NCBI GenBank assembly: GCA_910579145.1
Contig: CAJTTQ010000014.1
Location: forward strand, 1-22,384
Direction: 5' to 3'
Source: an uncultured Eubacterium sp.
GTDB taxonomy: Bacteria; Bacillota; Clostridia; Lachnospirales; Lachnospiraceae
Length of the DNA stretch: 22,384 bases
Positions 13,185 to 20,789 of the stretch are shown here, piece after piece. The translations under genes were made by a program, and so were the position numbers. The notes beneath the pieces are model-generated. The model searched no databases and had not been told where the DNA came from. It saw only the letters and a list, made by a program, of their open reading frames with translations. The number at the start of each line of letters is the position of its first letter. Position 1 is the stretch's first letter.

Positions 13185-13303
13185 TGTGGATAGAACTACT
13201 AAGCTTTCAAAATACGAAAGCTAAGGAGTTCTACGGCGGCGGAGTGCCTATCCACAACATGAATTTTATTCATGTGGGAAGAACGCGAGAAGCAGCGTTC
13301 TTC
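13185..13303 (+). other. Three-hairpin RNA module between atpB and atpE
   Basis: The 172-base gap before atpE starts, right after the atpB stop codon, with TGTGGATAG (13185-13193), which pairs perfectly with CTATCCACA (13248-13256). Inside this, AGCTTTC (13202-13208) pairs with GAAAGCT (13216-13222), extendable to 16 positions with two mismatches. Next come ACATGAAT-TTT-ATTCATGT (13257-13275, 8 bp) and GAAGAACGC (13278-13286) with GCGTTCTTC (13295-13303, 9 bp). No T run follows, so this is not a standard terminator. After it lies an A/T-rich unpaired stretch leading to TAAGGAGG and the atpE ATG. It could be a processing or stabilising element that raises atpE output, or a dispersed repeat inserted in the operon. 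The family was not recognised. Confidence 0.7.
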
Positions 13304-13356
13304 ACGACTAGTTTGATTATTATTAAAACAAATTATTTTTTAAGGAGGACTTTATT

Positions 13357-13614
13357 ATGAACTTTTCAGGAGCAGATTTAATTAGCGCAGCTTCAGCGAT
13401 TGGAGCAGGTTTGGCAGTTATCGCAGGTATTGGTCCTGGTGTAGGCCAGGGTATCGCAGCCGGTTACGGTGCAAATGCCGTAGGACGTAATCCGGGTGCA
13501 AAAGGAGATATCATGTCTACCATGCTTTTGGGGCAGGCCGTTGCCGAGACGACAGGTCTTTATGGTCTTGCGGTAGCGATGATCCTGCTGTTTGCAAACC
13601 CATTGATTCCGTAA
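13357..13614 (+). CDS. atpE: ATP synthase subunit c, Na+-type pattern
   Basis: This proteolipid forms the rotor ring of Fo. Its 85 residues form two membrane helices joined by the polar loop GRNPGAKGD (43-51). The ion-binding residues follow the Na+ pattern known from Ilyobacter tartaricus: Gln31 in GPGVGQG, Val62, carboxylate Glu64, and Thr65-Thr66 (AVAETTG; AVAESTG in that organism). H+-type rings usually lack the Gln and the hydroxyl residue after the carboxylate. Na+ coupling is thus predicted, with Thr in the place of Ser. ATG 13357 has TAAGGAGG in an A/T-rich, unstructured setting, likely to favour high translation. Confidence 0.94.
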   Translation: MNFSGADLISAASAIGAGLAVIAGIGPGVGQGIAAGYGANAVGRNPGAKGDIMSTMLLGQAVAETTGLYGLAVAMILLFANPLIP

Positions 13615-13645
13615 GCCATACACCGAGATCAGGAAATAATTTGAG

Positions 13646-13662
13646 CCGCATTTGATATGCGG
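13646..13662 (+). other. Hairpin ahead of atpF
   Basis: CCGCAT (13646-13651) pairs with ATGCGG (13657-13662) across TTGAT, ending seven bases before the GAGGT ribosome binding site of atpF. There is no T run. It may mark mRNA processing or modulate atpF initiation. Confidence 0.45.
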
Positions 13663-13678
13663 AAGAAATGAGGTAGAT

Positions 13679-14197
13679 ATGGATAATAGAATTTTTGGAC
13701 TTGATCCGCAGTTATTAGCCGATACGGTCATCACGCTGATTGCTATGCTGATATTGTTTGCGCTTCTATCTTATCTTCTTTTCAATCCGGCGAGGAAGCT
13801 GATACAGAAAAGGAAGGATTTTATCCAGTCACAGCTTGACGAGGCGGCAAAAGCCCAGTTGGACGCGATGAACATGAAATCCGAGTACGACGGTAAACTT
13901 TCCCAGGTGGATGCGGAGGCGGCGGAACTGCTCGCGGACGCAAGGCGCAAGGCGCTTGACCGCGAAAAGGAGATCGTGGATAAGGCGTCCGAGGAGGCTC
14001 ATCAGATCAAGGTTCGCGCGGAGAAGGAAGCCGAGCTTGAGAAGAGCAGGGTTCGTGACGAGATGAAGCAGGAAATGGTCCAGGTCGCATCTGCTATGGC
14101 GGGCCGGTTTGTGGCAGCATCCATTGATGAGAAGAAACAGGCACAGCTCATTGATGAAACATTGAAGGAAATGGGTGATGAGACATGGCAAAGTTAG
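13679..14197 (+). CDS. atpF: ATP synthase subunit b
   Basis: Peripheral stalk subunit linking Fo to F1. One N-terminal membrane helix (about 13-34) is followed by a long, charged coiled-coil helix (35-160) rich in Lys, Glu, Ala and Gln. The 172 residues are a normal length. ATG 13679 follows GAGGT; an upstream in-frame ATG at 13652 is inside the hairpin and has no ribosome binding site. The end overlaps atpH by 13 bases. Confidence 0.93.
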   Translation: MDNRIFGLDPQLLADTVITLIAMLILFALLSYLLFNPARKLIQKRKDFIQSQLDEAAKAQLDAMNMKSEYDGKLSQVDAEAAELLADARRKALDREKEIVDKASEEAHQIKVRAEKEAELEKSRVRDEMKQEMVQVASAMAGRFVAASIDEKKQAQLIDETLKEMGDETWQS

Positions 14198-14730
14198 TTT
14201 CTAAAGTATATGGTGACGCGCTGTTTTCTCTGGCAAAGGAGGAAGACAGACTGGATGAGACATGGGAGGAAGTCAGGAATCTTTCCCTGGCGTTAAAGGA
14301 AAATAAAGAGTTTACCGGGATCATGACGCATCCGGATATGACGCAGGAAAAAGGCCTTGCCCTGCTGGAGGAAGCATTTGGCGGTAAACTTTCAGACATT
14401 ATGATGGGATTTCTTCAGGTTCTAGTGAGAAAGGGACGCTTTTCCGAGGTTCTGTCAGTATTGGATTATTTTGAAAAAGAAACGAAAGAGTTTAAGAGAA
14501 TCGGCGTTGTCTACGTGACGACACCGGCAGAGCTTACCGGAACGCAAAAGTCCGGAATTGAAGAAAAACTGATACAGACTTCTGGTTACCAGAGCCTTGA
14601 GATGAACTATACGATCGACGAACGCCTTCTCGGAGGCATCAGGATCCGTATCGGGGACAGGGTTGTGGACAACAGCATTCAGACAAAGCTGGAGGAAATG
14701 ACGAGAAGTTTAAGTAAGGTCAGGGTATAA
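14185..14730 (+). CDS. atpH: ATP synthase subunit delta
   Basis: Connects the peripheral stalk (b) to the top of the alpha/beta hexamer. 181 residues, normal length. The start MAKLVSKVYGDALFSLA is typical; the C-terminal part contains VYVTTPAELT and the family-like GGIRIRIGDRVVDNSIQTKL. The start lies within the end of atpF, so translation is probably coupled. atpA follows after 29 bases. Confidence 0.92.
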   Translation: MAKLVSKVYGDALFSLAKEEDRLDETWEEVRNLSLALKENKEFTGIMTHPDMTQEKGLALLEEAFGGKLSDIMMGFLQVLVRKGRFSEVLSVLDYFEKETKEFKRIGVVYVTTPAELTGTQKSGIEEKLIQTSGYQSLEMNYTIDERLLGGIRIRIGDRVVDNSIQTKLEEMTRSLSKVRV

Positions 14731-14759
14731 ATTTCCAGGAAAGAAGGTGTTTATGTAAC

Positions 14760-16268
14760 ATGAATTTAAGACCTGAGGAAATAAGTTCAGTTATTAAAGA
14801 TGAAATAAAGAAATACAGTACTGAGTTCGAAGTGTCAGATGTGGGAACGGTCATTCAGGTTGCGGACGGTATCGCGAGGATCCACGGCCTCGAAAAAGCG
14901 ATGCAGGGTGAACTGCTGGAGTTTCCCAATGAGGTTTACGGCATGGTGCTGAATCTCGAGGAGGATAACGTAGGAGCTGTTCTGCTCGGGGACACTTCCA
15001 ACATCAATGAAGGGGATACCGTGAAGACGACGGGGCGTGTCACGACTGTACCGGTCGGGGATGCCATGCTCGGGCGTGTCGTCAATGCGCTGGGACAGCC
15101 GATTGACGGAAAAGGCCCGATCAATACGACGAAAGTTCGTCCGGTGGAGCGTGTGGCGAGCGGTGTTATTTCCCGTAAATCCGTAGATACTCCGCTGCAG
15201 ACCGGAATCAAGGCGATCGACTCGATGGTGCCGATCGGACGCGGTCAGCGTGAGCTGATCATCGGTGACAGACAGACCGGAAAGACGGCGATCGCGGTCG
15301 ATACGATATTGAACCAGAAGGATCAGGATGTTCTTTGTATTTATGTGGCGATCGGACAGAAGGCGTCTACGGTTGCGAACATTGTAAAGACGCTGGAAGA
15401 TAACGGCGCGATGGATTATACGACGGTTGTTGCTTCGACCGCCAGTGAACTGGCGCCGTTGCAGTATATCGCTCCGTATGCCGGATGCGCGATCGGTGAA
15501 GAGTGGATGGAAGCAGGTAAGGACGTCCTTATCATATATGACGACCTGACGAAACACGCGGCGGCATACCGTACGCTGGCATTACTCCTCCGCCGTCCGC
15601 CGGGACGTGAGGCGTATCCTGGTGATGTGTTCTATCTGCATTCCAGACTTTTGGAGCGCGCGGCAAAGCTTTCGGATAAGCTGGGAGGCGGCTCGCTTAC
15701 CGCGCTTCCGATCATAGAGACACAGGCGGGCGACGTGTCCGCATACATTCCGACAAACGTGATCTCGATTACGGATGGTCAGATTTATCTGGAAACAGAG
15801 ATGTTTAACTCGGGATTCCGTCCGGCTGTCAATCCGGGCCTCAGTGTATCCCGTGTCGGCGGTTCGGCGCAGATCAAGGCGATGAAGAAGATCGCCGGCC
15901 CGATCCGTATCGAACTGGCCCAGTATCGAGAGCTGGCAGCCTTTTCCCAGTTTGGTTCCGATCTGGATGCCGATACGAAGGAAAAGCTCGATCAGGGTGA
16001 ACGGATCCGTGAGATCCTGAAACAGGGACAATATGCCCCGCTGCCGGTCTGGTATCAGGTTATCATCATCTATGCGGCGACAAATAAATATCTGCTGGAT
16101 GTTCCGGTAGAAGATATTCTTTCCTTTGAAAAAGAACTCTTCGAATTTATGGATACGAAATATCCGGAAGTTCCTGCGGCAATCCGCGATGAGAAGGAAA
16201 TCAGCAGCCAGACGGAGCAGAAACTGATCCAGGCGATCAAGGAGTTTAAGGTGCAGTTTATGAAGTAG
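14760..16268 (+). CDS. atpA: ATP synthase subunit alpha
   Basis: Non-catalytic nucleotide-binding subunit of F1, 502 residues. Visible are the N-terminal beta-barrel region with VGTVIQVADGIARIHGL, the P-loop GDRQTGKT (169-176), and later LLLRRPPGREAYPGDVFYLHSRLLERAAK and SITDGQIYLE, all alpha-type. ATG 14760 is preceded by AAGAAGG at about 11 bases, a slightly long spacing. The C-terminal helical domain is complete. Confidence 0.96.
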   Translation: MNLRPEEISSVIKDEIKKYSTEFEVSDVGTVIQVADGIARIHGLEKAMQGELLEFPNEVYGMVLNLEEDNVGAVLLGDTSNINEGDTVKTTGRVTTVPVGDAMLGRVVNALGQPIDGKGPINTTKVRPVERVASGVISRKSVDTPLQTGIKAIDSMVPIGRGQRELIIGDRQTGKTAIAVDTILNQKDQDVLCIYVAIGQKASTVANIVKTLEDNGAMDYTTVVASTASELAPLQYIAPYAGCAIGEEWMEAGKDVLIIYDDLTKHAAAYRTLALLLRRPPGREAYPGDVFYLHSRLLERAAKLSDKLGGGSLTALPIIETQAGDVSAYIPTNVISITDGQIYLETEMFNSGFRPAVNPGLSVSRVGGSAQIKAMKKIAGPIRIELAQYRELAAFSQFGSDLDADTKEKLDQGERIREILKQGQYAPLPVWYQVIIIYAATNKYLLDVPVEDILSFEKELFEFMDTKYPEVPAAIRDEKEISSQTEQKLIQAIKEFKVQFMK

Positions 16269-16281
16269 GCCGCGAATGCGT

Positions 16282-16304
16282 CAGTGTGAGGGAAAGACAC
16301 ACTG
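16282..16304 (+). other. Hairpin between atpA and atpG
   Basis: CAGTGTG (16282-16288) pairs perfectly with CACACTG (16298-16304) across AGGGAAAGA, shortly before the GGAGG of atpG. No T run follows, so termination is unlikely. Confidence 0.5.
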
Positions 16305-16322
16305 CAGAATGGAGGATTTTAT

Positions 16323-17216
16323 ATGGCCTCGATGAGAGATATAAAAAGACGTAAGGCGAGTATACAGAGTACATCACAGATCACGAAGGCGATGAAGCTT
16401 GTTTCTACTGTGAAACTGCAGCATGCCAAAGGAAGGGCGGAGGAGACGAAGCCGTATTTTGATAAGATGTATGAAACGGTTTCCGGGATGCTTGCGAAGT
16501 CACAAAATGTCGACCATCCGCTTCTCACGGAGCGAAAGACGGACGGCCCGAAGAAAAAAGGCGTGATCCTGATCAGCTCGAACCGCGGACTGGCAGGCGG
16601 TTATAATTCCAATGTCGTTAAGCTTGTGACGCAGGGTGATTTTCCTGTGGAGCATACGGTTGTCTTTCCGGTTGGTCGAAAAGGGATGGAAGCGGTACAG
16701 CGTTTTGGGTTTACGTGCCAGGGTGATTATTCTGAGGTGATGAACAATCCGCTGTTTGGCGACGCGGTTTCGATTGGGAAGACTGTTGTATCCGCGATGG
16801 AGAGCGGTGAGATCGATGAGGTGTATCTGGCGTATACCGTGTTTAAAAATACGGTGACCCATATTCCGACCCTGATCAAAATGCTTCCGTTTTCGGAGGA
16901 AGATATACAGGAGATGACGAGGGAAGATGATGCGGCCGCCGAAAAGGGAGGCGCGCGTGCCCTGATGAATTATGAGCCTGATGAGTCGGAAGCGCTCGGC
17001 TACATTATACCGATGTATATGAACAGCCTTATTTTTGGCGCGCTGGTAGAGGCGGTGGCAAGTGAGAACGGCGCCCGTATGCAGGCGATGGATTCCGCTA
17101 CCAGTAATGCGGAGGAGATGATTGACACGCTCAGCCTTCAGTACAACCGCGCAAGGCAGTCGGCAATCACGCAGGAATTGACAGAAATTGTCGCCGGAGC
17201 ATCGGCGATCGAATAA
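16323..17216 (+). CDS. atpG: ATP synthase subunit gamma
   Basis: Central rotor shaft of F1, 297 residues. The N-terminal helix MASMRDIKRRKASIQSTSQI followed by TKAMKLVSTVKL, and the C-terminal helix with MQAMDSATSNAEEMIDTL and YNRARQSAITQELTEIV, are the two halves of the gamma coiled coil. ISSNRGLAGGYN lies between. ATG 16323 has GGAGG seven bases upstream. Confidence 0.95.
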   Translation: MASMRDIKRRKASIQSTSQITKAMKLVSTVKLQHAKGRAEETKPYFDKMYETVSGMLAKSQNVDHPLLTERKTDGPKKKGVILISSNRGLAGGYNSNVVKLVTQGDFPVEHTVVFPVGRKGMEAVQRFGFTCQGDYSEVMNNPLFGDAVSIGKTVVSAMESGEIDEVYLAYTVFKNTVTHIPTLIKMLPFSEEDIQEMTREDDAAAEKGGARALMNYEPDESEALGYIIPMYMNSLIFGALVEAVASENGARMQAMDSATSNAEEMIDTLSLQYNRARQSAITQELTEIVAGASAIE

Positions 17217-17221
17217 AATCC

Positions 17222-17236
17222 CGGAAGGAATTTCCG
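17222..17236 (+). other. Small hairpin between atpG and atpD
   Basis: CGGAA pairs with TTCCG across GGAAT soon after the atpG stop, in an 89-base gap. It is short and may be chance, but it follows the pattern of hairpins in most atp gaps. Confidence 0.3.
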
Positions 17237-17305
17237 AAAGGGAGAATACGGGCGGCTAGGACTGCCTGCGAATGAGGATTATTAGAAAGGAGTGAGATTA
17301 TCACT

Positions 17306-18709
17306 ATGGCAGAAAAGAAAGCTGGAACCAGCCCCGGAGTGATCACTCAGATTATAGGTGCCGTACTCGACATCCGGTTTCAGGAGGGAACGCTTCCTGA
17401 AATCTATGATGCGATCGAAATAGCGACAAAAGAGGGCGGGAAACTCGTGGTGGAAGTGGCGCAGCATCTTGGTGATGATACGGTGCGCTGTATCGCTATG
17501 GGACCGACCGATGGTCTCGTACGGGGAATGGAAGCAGTGGCTACCGGGTCGCCGATCACGGTGCCGGTAGGAGAGGAAACTCTCGGAAGGATGTTCAATG
17601 TTTTGGGAGAACCGATCGATGAAAAGGATCCTCCGAAGGTTTCTGAGCATCACCCGATCCACAGAAAGGCTCCGGCATTTGCCGAGCAGTCTACCCAGGC
17701 AGAAATGCTGGAAACCGGTATCAAGGTCGTTGACCTTTTGTGCCCGTATCAAAAAGGCGGTAAGATCGGTCTGTTTGGCGGTGCCGGCGTAGGAAAGACC
17801 GTGCTGATCCAGGAGCTGATCACGAATATTGCTACGGAGCACGGCGGTTATTCGGTGTTTACAGGTGTAGGAGAGAGGACGAGAGAGGGAAATGACCTCT
17901 ATTATGAAATGATCGAATCCGGCGTTATCGATAAGACGACGATGGTATTCGGACAGATGAATGAGCCGCCAGGCGCGAGGATGCGTGTCGGGCTGGCCGG
18001 ACTTACGATGGCGGAATATTTCCGTGACAGGGCAGGAAAGGACGTGCTCCTTTTCATTGATAATATTTTCCGTTTCACACAGGCGGGATCCGAGGTTTCC
18101 GCACTTTTGGGACGTATGCCGAGTGCGGTTGGTTACCAGCCGACGCTGCAGACGGAGATGGGCGCCCTTCAGGAGAGGATCACATCGACGAAAAACGGTT
18201 CCATTACTTCCGTACAGGCCGTATATGTACCAGCCGACGACCTGACAGACCCGGCTCCGGCTACGACATTTGCCCATTTGGACGCGACGACGGTGCTTGA
18301 CCGTTCGATTTCGGAACTTGGTATTTATCCGGCGGTGGATCCGCTCGGTTCCACATCGCGTATACTGGATCCCCGTATCGTCGGGGAAGAGCACTATCAG
18401 GTGGCGCGCGGTGTGCAGGAGATCTTACAGCGTTATAAAGAACTTCAGGACATTATCGCCATCCTCGGTATGGATGAACTCTCGGAAGATGAGAAGCTTT
18501 TGGTCAACCGTGCAAGGAAGGTGCAGAGATATTTGTCACAGCCGTTCTTCGTGGCAGAGCAGTTTACCGGAATGGAAGGAAAATATGTGCCGATTTCTGA
18601 AACGATCCGCGGATTTAAGGAAATCCTGGAAGGCAGACACGATGACATTCCAGAAAGCGCATTTTTGAATGCGGGGACGATTGATGACGTTGTCGCGCGA
18701 AAGGCGTAA
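17306..18709 (+). CDS. atpD: ATP synthase subunit beta
   Basis: Catalytic subunit of F1, 467 residues. P-loop GGAGVGKT (158-165), catalytic Glu190 in GVGERTREGND, and downstream GQMNEPPGARMRV, LLFIDNIFRFTQAGSEVSAL and GRMPSAVGYQPTL. ATG 17306 lies 13 bases after AAAGGAG, an unusually long spacing, but no better in-frame start exists and the N-terminus matches the family. Confidence 0.96.
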   Translation: MAEKKAGTSPGVITQIIGAVLDIRFQEGTLPEIYDAIEIATKEGGKLVVEVAQHLGDDTVRCIAMGPTDGLVRGMEAVATGSPITVPVGEETLGRMFNVLGEPIDEKDPPKVSEHHPIHRKAPAFAEQSTQAEMLETGIKVVDLLCPYQKGGKIGLFGGAGVGKTVLIQELITNIATEHGGYSVFTGVGERTREGNDLYYEMIESGVIDKTTMVFGQMNEPPGARMRVGLAGLTMAEYFRDRAGKDVLLFIDNIFRFTQAGSEVSALLGRMPSAVGYQPTLQTEMGALQERITSTKNGSITSVQAVYVPADDLTDPAPATTFAHLDATTVLDRSISELGIYPAVDPLGSTSRILDPRIVGEEHYQVARGVQEILQRYKELQDIIAILGMDELSEDEKLLVNRARKVQRYLSQPFFVAEQFTGMEGKYVPISETIRGFKEILEGRHDDIPESAFLNAGTIDDVVARKA

Positions 18710-18765
18710 TCAGATATGCTTAAAAAAGCCACGGAATGGAAATTTCGTGCAGAAATGAGGAAATT

Positions 18766-19188
18766 ATGGCTGAACTCAAAAAATTTCATTTGGAAGTAAT
18801 ATCCCCGGAGCGGGTATTTTACACCGGTGACGTGGAGATGGTTGAGCTGACGACGACGGAAGGTGATATCGGTGTTTATGCGGAACACATTCCGCTCACG
18901 TCGGTCGTGGCTCCCGGAGTTCTTACCATTACGGAGTCTTCGGAATCGGACGGAAGCAGGGAGGCGGCAGTTCTGGAAGGGTTTTTGGAAATCCTGCCGG
19001 ACAAGGTGACGATCCTTGCCCAATCCTGCGAGTGGCCGGAAGAGATTGATGTCAGCCGTGCCATTGAGGCGAGGACCCGTGCCGAGCGCCGACTTAAGAG
19101 CACGGATACGAACGTCAATATGGCAAGAGCGGAGCTGGCTCTCCGTAAATCACTGGTAAGGATCAATCTGGCACAACATCATAAATAA
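18766..19188 (+). CDS. atpC: ATP synthase subunit epsilon
   Basis: Rotor-associated regulatory subunit of F1. ATG 18766 (140 residues) is preferred to ATG 18736 because GAGGAA lies just ahead and the family starts this way. The N-terminal beta-sandwich has FHLEVISPERVFYTGDVEMV and TTEGDIGVYAEHIPL; the C-terminal two-helix part has RTRAERRL and ALRKSLVRI. Last gene of the operon; a terminator follows at once. An imperfect hairpin (CACGGAA with TTTCGTG, about 18731-18750) lies upstream. Confidence 0.94.
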   Translation: MAELKKFHLEVISPERVFYTGDVEMVELTTTEGDIGVYAEHIPLTSVVAPGVLTITESSESDGSREAAVLEGFLEILPDKVTILAQSCEWPEEIDVSRAIEARTRAERRLKSTDTNVNMARAELALRKSLVRINLAQHHK

Positions 19189-19200
19189 ATAACAGGTGAG

Positions 19201-19253
19201 AGGGTGCCCTTTCTGCTATGTCTCTGTGATCATAGTTTGGGGACACCCTTTTT
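19201..19253 (+). terminator. Rho-independent terminator of the atp operon
   Basis: AGGGTGCCC (19201-19209) pairs with the GGGACACCCT arm (19240-19249) with one bulge, with an inner CTATG/CATAG stem, followed by TTTTT (19249-19253). It lies 13 bases after atpC. Confidence 0.85.
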
Positions 19254-19280
19254 GCTCTTTATCATGATACAAAAATGGTC

Positions 19281-19309
19281 TTTACTTTTTGTGCAAAAGT
19301 TGCTATAAT
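19281..19309 (+). promoter_or_regulatory. Promoter of the chemoreceptor gene
   Basis: -35 TTTACT (19281-19286), 17-base spacer, -10 TATAAT (19304-19309) preceded by TGC, an extended -10. It is a sigma-A type; I see no sigma-28 box. Confidence 0.75.
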
Positions 19310-19391
19310 AATCCTAATACTATGTGTGATTTGGGCATATTGTAGTAGAGAATCAGATTTCGTGATCGATGGAAGGAGAAAGGAAACTGTT

Positions 19392-20651
19392 ATGAAAAAT
19401 ATGAAGATTCATACGAAGTTGATTATGGGATTTCTTATTATGGATATTCTGATCACCATATCATTGATATTTGGTTATACATCAGGACGGATGCTGATCC
19501 ATATGGAAAACCAGGAAAGGTATTTGGATAATTACCTTATTTTTACGATAGCAGCATTTATTGTGGCTACCATTATCATGGGTTACATTTCCATCAGTAC
19601 TACGAGAACGATCCGTACATCACTGACCCAGTTATCGGATGCGGCAAACCAGATCGCAATGGGAAAAGTGGATGTGAATTTAGAGAAACAGGCGGATAAC
19701 GAGTTTGGCGATCTGATCGAACAGTATCAGAATGTAGTTGAAAATGTGCGTTATCAGGCGCAGATTGCCGAAGAGGTCGCGAACGGAAACCTGCTCGTTA
19801 ATGTTGTTCCCAAATCCGGTGAAGATGTGCTTGGAAATTCATTGAGACAGTTAGTGGAGCAAAACCTGAATGCGCTGTCCAGCATCCGTGACGCTGCTTC
19901 TCAGGTTGCAACTAGTTCATCTGAAGTGGCCGGGGCGAGCGAAGCACTGGCACAGGGTTCGACGGAACAGGCGAGTGCGATTGAACAGATCACGGCTTCG
20001 ATTGAGGATATTGCTGAGAAGACGAAACAGAATGCGGGGGAAGCGAAAGATGCGGCCCAGCTGGTAGAACAGGCGATCGAGGATGTGAAACTGGGGAACC
20101 AGCAGATGCAGGATATGATGACGGCAATGGAGAAGATCAATGTGTCTTCGGAGAATATTTCGCGAGTGATCAAAGTCATTGATGATATCGCGTTTCAAAC
20201 GAACATTCTTGCTTTGAATGCTGCGGTTGAGGCGGCGAGAGCAGGTGAGGCCGGAAAAGGATTCGCAGTCGTAGCCGAAGAGGTGCGGGCGCTGGCGGCC
20301 AAGAGCGCGGCAGCGGCTTCCGAGACGGCGGAGATGATCGAGGATTCGATCAATAAAGCAAAGGACGGAGCAGGAATCGCGGACGCGACGGCAAAAGCGC
20401 TGGAAGCGATCACCGGGGCAGTGCGCCAGAGCGAGGGACTGATTACGGATATAGCGCAATCGTCCGATTATCAGGCGACAGCGATCGAACAGATCGAGCA
20501 GGCAGTCGGTCAGGTATCCCAGGTCGTACAGAACAACTCTGCGACGAGCGAGGAGTGTGCAGCTGCTAGCGTGGAGTTGTCGAGTCAGGCGACGAGGATG
20601 CAGGAGTTATTGTCTGTGTATAAACTCGGAGGAAATAATACGTATATGTAA
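19392..20651 (+). CDS. Methyl-accepting chemotaxis protein with very short external loop
   Basis: A chemoreceptor that passes signals to CheA/CheW. ATG 19392 (419 residues) has AAAGGAAA ahead of it; the longer reading from 19275 runs through the promoter. Membrane helices are at about 11-31 and 49-70, with only some 17 residues between them, so there is no room for a folded external sensor domain. A HAMP-like region (about 70-125), perhaps with a second HAMP-like unit, leads to the signalling hairpin. The conserved tip is IDDIAFQTNILALNAAVEAA (264-283), followed by RAGEAGKGFAVVAEEVRALA. No C-terminal NWETF-type CheR tether is present. It may sense membrane state or an internal signal. The neighbouring flagellin-like gene is the only other motility-type gene here. 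Confidence 0.9.
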   Translation: MKNMKIHTKLIMGFLIMDILITISLIFGYTSGRMLIHMENQERYLDNYLIFTIAAFIVATIIMGYISISTTRTIRTSLTQLSDAANQIAMGKVDVNLEKQADNEFGDLIEQYQNVVENVRYQAQIAEEVANGNLLVNVVPKSGEDVLGNSLRQLVEQNLNALSSIRDAASQVATSSSEVAGASEALAQGSTEQASAIEQITASIEDIAEKTKQNAGEAKDAAQLVEQAIEDVKLGNQQMQDMMTAMEKINVSSENISRVIKVIDDIAFQTNILALNAAVEAARAGEAGKGFAVVAEEVRALAAKSAAAASETAEMIEDSINKAKDGAGIADATAKALEAITGAVRQSEGLITDIAQSSDYQATAIEQIEQAVGQVSQVVQNNSATSEECAAASVELSSQATRMQELLSVYKLGGNNTYM

Positions 20652-20680
20652 TAGGTTGTTGTAATTTGGATTTGGAAAAC

Positions 20681-20740
20681 GAAAGCGGCCCGGCTGAGAA
20701 GCGCATAGAAATGGATGCAATTCTCAGCCGGGCCGCTTTC
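20681..20740. terminator. Bidirectional terminator between convergent genes
   Basis: A perfect 20-bp GC-rich stem, 20681-20700 with 20721-20740, with a 20-base loop (inner GCAT/ATGC). T-rich bases follow on both strands (TTATTTTG on plus, CGTTTTCC on minus). It separates the chemoreceptor and flagellin-like genes. Confidence 0.9.
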
Positions 20741-20789
20741 TTATTTTGATTGGAAACTCCAACTATTTTTCTGTCCAATCTTCCTATTT

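Noticed and set aside
13278..13303. Transcription terminator between atpB and atpE
   Set aside because: The 9-bp stem is strong, but it is followed by ACGACTAG rather than a T run, and stopping here would silence most of the ATP synthase operon.
19275..19391. Extended N-terminus of the chemoreceptor
   Set aside because: The extension covers a near-consensus promoter (-10 at 19304-19309), so it lies largely upstream of the transcript.
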